11,547 nucleotides of DNA from Acetobacteraceae bacterium (GTDB lineage: Bacteria > Pseudomonadota > Alphaproteobacteria > Acetobacterales > Acetobacteraceae). The notes beneath the pieces are model-generated. The model was given only the letters and a program-made list of their open reading frames with translations, did no database searches and had not been told where the DNA came from. The DNA lies in assembly GCA_947476855.1 (NCBI GenBank), contig CANJSR010000125.1, positions 1 through 11,547 of the forward strand, written 5' to 3'. How positions within the stretch are numbered: position 1 is the first letter of the stretch; each line of letters begins with the position of its first letter. A program made the translations under genes and the position numbers. This document shows, one piece after another, positions 6,246-11,547 of the stretch.

Positions 6246-7814
6246 ATGAGAAGATTGCTACAGGCAACGGCATTGGCTTTCGGCGTTGCGATCGCGGCAC
6301 CAACCAGCGCACAGACGCTGAATGTCATGCGATCGATCGACGCACCGCATTTCGACGCGCAACGCACCACCTGGGGACCGACCGGAGAGGTCGCCAGCCT
6401 GGTGCAGGACACGCTCGTCGCGCTGGACTGGGACGCCAAGACCGCGATCCCGAACATCGCGAAATCCTGGACGGTCAGTCCCGACGGCCGCACCTACACG
6501 TTCCAGTTACGCGATGACGTGACATTCTGCTCCGGCAAGAAGCTGACATCGGACGACGTCGTCTATTCCTTCCAACGGCTCAAGGCGCTGGGCAATCGCG
6601 CGCCGTTCGCCTGGCGCGCCGGGCCGCTGAAGGAGATCCGCGCCACCGGGCCGCACACGGTCGAGTATGAACTCAGTGAGCCTTTCTCGGAACTGCTGCT
6701 GCAACTGACGATGTGGACCAGCGTCATCCTCAACAAGGAGCAGGTGGAGCGGCTTGGCAATGACTACGCCGTCAAGGAATTGGACGGCACGGGACCGTGG
6801 TGCTTCGTATCATGGAAACCGCGGAATGAGGTGATCCTGCGCCGGCACGACGCCTATCGCTGGGGCCCGTCGATGTATCAGAACAAAGGCCCGGTGAAGT
6901 TCGAGCGGATGGTGATCAAGATCATCCCCGAGGAATCCAGCCGCCTCGCCGCCATGATGTCGGGACAGTTCGACTATACAAGCGCCTTCCCCCGCCAGTT
7001 CATCGCCCAGGCCAAGGCCAGCCCGAACCTGCGGGTCGCGGAATCGAAGGGTTCGTTCTCCCTGCTGTATTTCGGCTACAAGACGTCGCGCGACATGGTG
7101 TCCGATCCCCGCGTGCGGGAGGCGATGAACATCGCGATCAACCGCGCGGAGATCAACAAGGGCATCTTCATGAACGAGGCAGAGCCCGCGTTCACCTATG
7201 TCAGCCCCGATGCTCTCGACTATGCCCCAGCGACCGCGAATATCGTCAGGGAGGACCCCGCCCGGGCGATGAAACTGCTGGACGAGGCCGGGTGGAAAAT
7301 GGGCTCCGACGGCATCCGCGAGAAGGACGGCGTGAAGCTGGCGCCGAAGGTCTATTTCACCATCGGCAACAACTCCGCCAAGCCGGCCGAGGCGATCCAG
7401 GGCTACCTTCGCAAGATCGGCGTCGACTGGCGGTTGCAGGGCTGGGATTCGACGATCTCTCCTTTGAAGATGGGGGAGCAGGACTACGAAATCTGGTCCG
7501 TCAGCGTGCCCTATCTGTCCGCGGGCGACCTGCTGAACCTGTATTTCGACTCGAAGAACATCCCGACGCCGAACCGTTACAACTGGAAGGACCCGCGCAC
7601 GGATGAGCTTCTGTCGTTGGGCCGGCGTGCCCTGACGGACGCGGACCGGTCCAAGGCTTATATCGAGGCGCAGGAACACGTGATGAAGCAGCATCTGATG
7701 ATGACCGTGCTCGACATCACCGTCCACGAAGTCACCAACAAGCGACTGAAGGGCACGCGCCCGCACATGCTGTACAATAGCACGTTGTACAAGGCGCTGG
7801 ACCTCCACTACTGA
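6246..7814 (+). CDS. Periplasmic solute-binding protein, SBP family 5 (DppA/OppA type), second copy
   Basis: A second secreted receptor of 522 aa, roughly half identical by eye to the preceding one and colinear along its whole length, so the pair looks like a tandem duplication that has diverged. The signal peptide is residues 1-22 (RR, hydrophobic core, TSA before Q23), with no lipobox. Shared blocks include [56 protein letters not shown] and [20 protein letters not shown]. It too has only two cysteines, C95 and C186, aligned with those of copy one. The putative ligand-lobe region after about residue 260 is less alike (for example [15 protein letters not shown] versus LRLFYLGFKISRENL), so ligands may differ. 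It probably shares the single permease and ATPase set; the ligand is unknown. Confidence 0.93.
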   Translation: MRRLLQATALAFGVAIAAPTSAQTLNVMRSIDAPHFDAQRTTWGPTGEVASLVQDTLVALDWDAKTAIPNIAKSWTVSPDGRTYTFQLRDDVTFCSGKKLTSDDVVYSFQRLKALGNRAPFAWRAGPLKEIRATGPHTVEYELSEPFSELLLQLTMWTSVILNKEQVERLGNDYAVKELDGTGPWCFVSWKPRNEVILRRHDAYRWGPSMYQNKGPVKFERMVIKIIPEESSRLAAMMSGQFDYTSAFPRQFIAQAKASPNLRVAESKGSFSLLYFGYKTSRDMVSDPRVREAMNIAINRAEINKGIFMNEAEPAFTYVSPDALDYAPATANIVREDPARAMKLLDEAGWKMGSDGIREKDGVKLAPKVYFTIGNNSAKPAEAIQGYLRKIGVDWRLQGWDSTISPLKMGEQDYEIWSVSVPYLSAGDLLNLYFDSKNIPTPNRYNWKDPRTDELLSLGRRALTDADRSKAYIEAQEHVMKQHLMMTVLDITVHEVTNKRLKGTRPHMLYNSTLYKALDLHY

Positions 7815-7834
7815 CCCCGGAAGGCCAACCGTTC

Positions 7835-8830
7835 ATGTCCGAACCGATCCTGAGTGTCCGCGACCTGAAGACCTATTTCGATACCGATCGCGGGCTGTTC
7901 AAGGCAGTCGACGGCATCAGCTTTGATGTCGGCGCCGGCAAGACGGTTGGCCTGGTCGGGGAGTCCGGGTGCGGCAAAAGCGTCACGTCCCTGTCGATCA
8001 TGGGGCTGATCCCGATGCCGCCCGGGCGCATCGACGGTGGAGAGATCATCTTCGAGGGGCAGGACATCCTGAAACTGTCCCGCGACGAGCGCCGTCAGTT
8101 GCGCGGCGGGAAGATGTCGATGATCTTTCAGGAGCCGATGACCAGCCTGAACCCGGTCCATACGGTCGGGCAGCAGATCATCGAGTGTGTGCGTGCCCAT
8201 ACGCCGATGACGAACGAGGCAGCCCGAAAGCGGGCGATCGAAATGCTGGACCTGGTCCGTATCCCCTCCGCCGCCTCCCGGATCGATGACTATCCGCATC
8301 ATATGTCCGGCGGCATGCGACAGCGCGTGATGATCGCGATGGCATTGTCCTGCGACCCGCATCTGCTGATCGCCGATGAACCGACGACCGCCCTTGATGT
8401 GACGATCCAGGCACAGATCCTCGATCTGCTGCACGATCTGCAAAGCAGGCTGGGCATGGCGATCCTGATCATCACGCACGATCTGGGCGTGATCGCGGAA
8501 ATCGCCGACGACGTCGTGGTGATGTACGCCGGCCGGATTGTCGAGATGGGGCCTGTGAACGCCCTGTTCGGTGACCCGCAGCATCCCTACACGATCGGGC
8601 TCCTCGGCTCGATCCCGCGGCTCGATATCGATCGGCAACGGCTCTCAACCATCGAGGGGACCGTCCCCAGCCCGACGAACCAACCGAAAGGGTGCCGGTT
8701 CTCACCGCGCTGTCCCTTCGCGGACCGCCGGTGCCGAGAGGAACAGCCGCCGCTCGTGCAACTCGGACCCAACCATCGCGCCGCCTGCTGGAAGGCGCCC
8801 ATCGAACTCAATGTGGGAGCGGCGGCATGA
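7835..8830 (+). CDS. ABC transporter ATP-binding protein, DppD/OppD type
   Basis: Cytoplasmic ATPase subunit, 331 aa, that powers the importer together with the next gene. Motifs in order: Walker A GESGCGKS (42-49), Q-loop [10 protein letters not shown] (Q99), ABC signature MSGGMRQR (157-164; M157 for the more usual L), Walker B LLIADEP with D181/E182, D-loop ALD, and H-loop H215 in ITHDLG. The C-terminal oligopeptide-transporter domain begins near [12 protein letters not shown] and carries C287, C293, C300 and C318, the Cys set known to bind a 4Fe-4S cluster in DppD-like ATPases. GGAAGG at 7819-7824, 10 nt from the ATG, is the likely ribosome site, 20 nt after the receptor stop. The stop overlaps the next start by ATGA. 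All catalytic residues are present. Confidence 0.95.
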   Translation: MSEPILSVRDLKTYFDTDRGLFKAVDGISFDVGAGKTVGLVGESGCGKSVTSLSIMGLIPMPPGRIDGGEIIFEGQDILKLSRDERRQLRGGKMSMIFQEPMTSLNPVHTVGQQIIECVRAHTPMTNEAARKRAIEMLDLVRIPSAASRIDDYPHHMSGGMRQRVMIAMALSCDPHLLIADEPTTALDVTIQAQILDLLHDLQSRLGMAILIITHDLGVIAEIADDVVVMYAGRIVEMGPVNALFGDPQHPYTIGLLGSIPRLDIDRQRLSTIEGTVPSPTNQPKGCRFSPRCPFADRRCREEQPPLVQLGPNHRAACWKAPIELNVGAAA

Positions 8831-9912
8831 CAGACGAGCCTGTTCTGAAGGTCGACCGCCTGGTCAAGCATTTTCCCATCCGACGCGGCTTCATCACCAG
8901 CAAGACGGTCGGACATGTCCGCGCCGTCGATGATGTCAGCTTCGAGGTCGCGCGCGGCGAAACCCTCGCCCTGGTTGGCGAATCCGGCTGCGGCAAGTCC
9001 ACCACCGGGCGGCTGATCCTGCGCCTGATCGATCCGACGTCAGGGTCCGTCACGTTCCAGGGCAGCGACATCGCCAAGCTGCCCAAGCGCGATATGCGAC
9101 GAATGCGCCGGCATATCCAGTTGATCTTCCAGGACCCCTACGCCTCGCTCAATCCGCGCATGACGGTGGGCGACATCCTGTCCGAGCCGCTGCAACTCCA
9201 CGGTCTCGCGCATGGCAAGGACCAGGCGGACCGGGTGCGTGAACTGCTGCAGACCGTCGGCCTGCTGCCCGAGCATGCGCGCCGTTATCCACACCAGTTC
9301 TCGGGCGGCCAACGCCAGCGCATCGGCATCGCGCGGGCGCTCGCGGTCAGCCCCGATGTGATCATTTGTGATGAACCGGTCTCGGCGCTGGATGTGTCGA
9401 TCCAGGCGCAGGTGGTGAACCTTCTGCAGAACCTCCAGGAACGCTTCGGCCTGTCCTATCTGTTCATCGCCCACGACCTGGCCGTGGTGAAGCATATCAG
9501 CAACCGCGTCGCGGTGATGTACCTTGGCAAGCTGGTGGAGATCGCCGACAAGCGCACGCTCTACGCGCGTCCGCTACATCCGTATACACAGGCGCTGCTC
9601 TCCGCCATCCCCAAGCCCGACCCGACATTGGACCGCAAGCGCATCATCCTTTCCGGGGACGTGCCCAGCCCGATCAACCCGCCGCCCGGCTGCCGCTTCC
9701 ATACCCGCTGCACCTACGCCCAGGACCGCTGCAAGCAGGAAGAGCCGCTGCTGCGCGACGCTGGCGACGGCCAACGGGTCGCCTGTCACTTTTTCGAAAC
9801 GATCGGATCAGCCGCGGGCGTCGACGGATCGCGCTCGTCCCTGTCAGGGAAATTCGCGGAACGCCTGCGCCTGTTCGAGGACGCGGCGGCCAGCGCTCGC
9901 CATACAGCGTGA
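8827..9912 (+). CDS. ABC transporter ATP-binding protein, DppF/OppF type
   Basis: Second cytoplasmic ATPase, 361 aa, partner of the DppD-like subunit. The start at 8827 is chosen over an in-frame ATG 135 nt upstream because it gives the family N-terminus ([21 protein letters not shown]), makes a 4-nt ATGA overlap, and has GGGAG 7 nt before it. Motifs: Walker A GESGCGKS (51-58), Q-loop [10 protein letters not shown] (Q102), signature FSGGQRQR (158-165), Walker B IICDEP with D182/E183, D-loop SALD, and H216 in IAHDLAVV. The C-terminal Cys set C289, C295, C302 and C320 suggests the same iron-sulfur site as its partner. About 41 residues follow the last cysteine (ending SARHTA). This tail is charged and Ser/Ala-rich and looks longer than usual for the family. 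Confidence 0.95.
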   Translation: MTDEPVLKVDRLVKHFPIRRGFITSKTVGHVRAVDDVSFEVARGETLALVGESGCGKSTTGRLILRLIDPTSGSVTFQGSDIAKLPKRDMRRMRRHIQLIFQDPYASLNPRMTVGDILSEPLQLHGLAHGKDQADRVRELLQTVGLLPEHARRYPHQFSGGQRQRIGIARALAVSPDVIICDEPVSALDVSIQAQVVNLLQNLQERFGLSYLFIAHDLAVVKHISNRVAVMYLGKLVEIADKRTLYARPLHPYTQALLSAIPKPDPTLDRKRIILSGDVPSPINPPPGCRFHTRCTYAQDRCKQEEPLLRDAGDGQRVACHFFETIGSAAGVDGSRSSLSGKFAERLRLFEDAAASARHTA

Positions 9913-9959
9913 AATGCGTTTAACATCCCGATGCAAAGCAAAGTTCGGGAGAGATCGCC
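9913..9959 (+). promoter_or_regulatory. Short gap with a hairpin overlapping the Bug-gene ribosome site
   Basis: In this 47-nt gap the Shine-Dalgarno CGGGAGAG (9946-9953) lies 6 nt before the ATG at 9960. TCCCGA at 9926-9931 is the reverse complement of TCGGGA at 9945-9950, so a 6-bp stem with a 13-nt loop could hide part of the ribosome site. No U-tract follows, so this is not a clear terminator, and read-through from the ABC operon is plausible. The pairing is visible; control of translation is inference. Confidence 0.4.
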
Positions 9960-10940
9960 ATGAGAAAAGCCCTGCTGTTCGCCTTCACCGCCTGCGTGAT
10001 GATCGCTGGCGGTGAAGCGGCGAACGCCCAGTCCGCGCAAGGGTTTCCAAACCGCCCCATCACGCTGATCAACGTGTTTGCCGCCGGCGGTCCGTCCGAC
10101 ATCCATCTGCGCGCCCTGGCGAACAAGGCCAAGGACGTCTTCGGCGTCCCCGTGGTCGTCGAGAACAAGTTGGGCGGCGCCGGCACGGTTGGCCCGGCGG
10201 TGATGGCGGCCAGCGCCAAGCCGGACGGCTACACGATTTCCTACGTGGGCGCTGGCATCTTTACCGTGCCGAACATGCAGAAGGTCGCCTTCGATCCCGC
10301 CAAGGATTTCACCTACATCATCGGCCTGTCCGGCTATCGCATCATCGTCGCGGTGAAGAACGACGCACGCTGGAAAACCTGGGCCGAAGTCGCGGCGGAA
10401 GCCAAGGCGAACCCGAACCAGATCACGTTCTCGACCCCCGGCCCCGGCAGCGCCACGCATCTTGCGTTCGAATCAGCCGCCCATCCGCTCGGTCTCAAGT
10501 TCCGCCACGTGCCGTTCCGGGGCGCGTCGGAGCAGGTGGCCGCGATGATGGGCGCGCATATCGACCTGACGGCCGTCGGCGGCAACATCTTCCCCATCAT
10601 CGATGCCGGAGAAGCCCGCCCGTTGCTGTGGCTGACGAATGAGCCGGCGGAGAAGTATCCGAACGTCCCAGGGCTCAATCAATTGGGGATCAAGTCGGAA
10701 ATCGACCTGAACTTCCCCTACGGCCTGGCCGGCCCCAAGGGGATGGACCCCGCTGTGGTCAAGATCCTGCATGACGGGTTCAAGAAGGCGATCGAGACAC
10801 CGGAACATCAGGCGATCCTGAAGCAGCTCGAACAGCCGGATCGGTATATGAGCACGGCCGACTACACGGCCTTCGCCATGAAGCAGATCGCCGCCTACAA
10901 GGTCATGCTGGGTGAGCTCGGCATCAAGCAGAAGGACTGA
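9960..10940 (+). CDS. Bug/TctC-family periplasmic solute receptor (tripartite tricarboxylate transporter type)
   Basis: Secreted receptor, 326 aa, the usual length for Bug proteins. The signal peptide is about residues 1-23 (MRKALL, hydrophobic core, ANA before Q24). C12 is not in a good lipobox, so it is probably soluble. Family signatures are PNRPITLINVFAAGGPSDIHLR (30-51), VVVENKLGGAGTVGPAVMA (66-84), KPDGYTI (87-93), and the VPFRGASE segment near 184-191. Known Bug/TctC proteins bind citrate, other carboxylates, nicotinate or amino acids. No aspartate-recognition or citrate-type diagnostic residue can be assigned here. No TctA/TctB membrane genes are in the window, so it is an orphan receptor as far as can be seen. 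It lies 47 nt after the DppF-like gene on the same strand and ends exactly against the convergent TetR gene. Confidence 0.93.
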   Translation: MRKALLFAFTACVMIAGGEAANAQSAQGFPNRPITLINVFAAGGPSDIHLRALANKAKDVFGVPVVVENKLGGAGTVGPAVMAASAKPDGYTISYVGAGIFTVPNMQKVAFDPAKDFTYIIGLSGYRIIVAVKNDARWKTWAEVAAEAKANPNQITFSTPGPGSATHLAFESAAHPLGLKFRHVPFRGASEQVAAMMGAHIDLTAVGGNIFPIIDAGEARPLLWLTNEPAEKYPNVPGLNQLGIKSEIDLNFPYGLAGPKGMDPAVVKILHDGFKKAIETPEHQAILKQLEQPDRYMSTADYTAFAMKQIAAYKVMLGELGIKQKD

Positions 10941-11537
10941 CTAGGACGGGATGGCCCTGGCGCCTACCATGCGGAGCGCCAGGTGCCCCATCTCCTTCCC
11001 CATGTCGTCCAGGGTCAGGCGGCCCGCCGGCCGGTGCCACGTATAGGCCCAACTGATCATGCCGCCGATCGCCAGGGCGGCCAGACGCTCATCGGGGACA
11101 TCGAACTCCTTGGCCTCCACGCCTTCCCGCAGCAGATCGGACAGCGTGTGGTCGAACTGCTTGCGCAGTTCATTGATATCGGCCAGCGCGGTCTTCGAGA
11201 GATTCTTCTCCTCCCGGAAGTAGATCGCGATATTCGCCTGGCGCTGGAGCACAACCTTCGTGAACCCGGCGATCGCGTGGTACAGACGTTCGGTCACCGT
11301 GCCGGGCATGGCGGAGCCTTGCAGGACAGCGGCCAGCGACATCTCGATCGTCGGCTTGCACAGCGCGGCCAGCAGATCGACCTTGCTGCGGAAATGCGTA
11401 TAGATGAACGGCTTCGTGACGCCGAGTTCGGCGGCGATGTCGTCCAATGTCGTCCCGTTGAAGCCCCGGGCGTAGAACAGCTTCACGGCTTCCTCAAGAA
11501 TCCGTTCCCGCTTGTAGGCAAGTATCTCGTCCCGCAT
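10941..11537 (-). CDS. TetR-family transcriptional regulator
   Basis: DNA-binding regulator of 198 aa, probably a ligand-responsive dimeric repressor. The N-terminal TetR_N domain spans about residues 8-55 (RERILEEAVKLFYARGFNGTT...). Its helix-turn-helix is LDDIAAELGVTKPFIYTHF (31-49), followed by RSKVDLLAALC. The C-terminal end, ISWAYTWHRPAGRLTLDDMG, resembles the KstR2-like TetR C-terminal family, whose known members sense CoA thioesters or other hydrophobic ligands. It is convergent with the Bug gene, with stop codons directly adjacent. The reading frame stays open to the window edge 10 nt upstream of the ATG used, so a slightly longer start cannot be excluded, and its promoter and operator are not in view. 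Regulation of the neighbouring transporter genes is plausible but unproven. Confidence 0.9.
   Translation of the reverse strand: MRDEILAYKRERILEEAVKLFYARGFNGTTLDDIAAELGVTKPFIYTHFRSKVDLLAALCKPTIEMSLAAVLQGSAMPGTVTERLYHAIAGFTKVVLQRQANIAIYFREEKNLSKTALADINELRKQFDHTLSDLLREGVEAKEFDVPDERLAALAIGGMISWAYTWHRPAGRLTLDDMGKEMGHLALRMVGARAIPS
10956..10983. terminator. Inverted repeat at the convergent Bug/TetR junction
   Basis: CCTGGCGC (10956-10963) and GCGCCAGG (10976-10983) form a perfect 8-bp stem with a 12-nt loop, starting 15 nt beyond the Bug-gene stop and lying inside the last codons of the TetR gene. It is well placed to end the plus-strand transcript, but no T-run follows. Because it also lies in coding sequence, chance is possible. 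Confidence 0.35.
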
Positions 11538-11547
11538 TCGCAGTGCC

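Noticed and set aside
9960..10030. Bug receptor as a lipoprotein via C12
   Set aside because: The residues before C12 (FTA) do not match the lipobox -3 position, and a normal ANA signal-peptidase site follows at residues 21-23.
1..11547. CRISPR arrays, tRNA/rRNA genes, insertion sequences, phage or defence genes
   Set aside because: No regularly spaced repeats, tRNA-like cloverleaf, transposase motifs or terminal repeats were seen when reading both strands.

Overview
The window is GC-rich (about two thirds G+C by eye) bacterial chromosomal DNA with tightly packed, mostly plus-strand genes. The protein sequences and the GTCAAGCCCGGCCATGAC-type intergenic palindrome near the left end point to an alphaproteobacterium. 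Rhodospirillales/Acetobacteraceae is my best guess, but that placement is inference from memory and was not searched.

Layout. Positions 1-399 hold no gene I can support, only palindromic repeat-like sequence. Positions 400-2552 carry a two-gene unit: a ROK-family fructokinase (mak) followed 2 nt later by dinB, a Y-family translesion polymerase with an N-terminal four-cysteine zinc-ribbon-like extension. A strong stem-loop sits on the dinB stop codon. Positions 2553-2825 form a 273-nt leader region with nested and competing inverted repeats. Positions 2826-9912 encode a complete Dpp/Opp-type (PepT class) ABC importer in the order permease, permease, solute receptor, second paralogous solute receptor, ATPase, ATPase. 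Junctions are ATGA overlaps or short gaps, so this is almost certainly one operon. After 47 nt comes an orphan Bug/TctC-type periplasmic receptor (9960-10940) with no TctA/TctB membrane partners in view. Its stop codon directly abuts the stop codon of a convergent TetR-family regulator (10941-11537, minus strand), whose own upstream region is outside the window.

How the parts work together. In the importer, either of two secreted receptors would capture a peptide-like or other small solute in the periplasm and deliver it to the DppB/DppC-like channel, powered by the DppD/DppF-like ATPase pair. The two receptors are about half identical by eye. Each has exactly two cysteines at matching positions, which suggests a conserved disulfide and a local duplication followed by divergence. 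The substrate cannot be read from the sequence. The Bug receptor may be co-transcribed with the ABC operon and may recognise a carboxylate. The TetR protein, with a KstR2-like C-terminal end, is a candidate local regulator, but no operator could be assigned.

I see no CRISPR array, tRNA or rRNA, insertion sequence, phage or toxin-antitoxin genes. Nothing here is clearly a previously undescribed system. The best leads are the twin-receptor operon next to an orphan Bug receptor, the structured leader before it, and the mak-dinB coupling.
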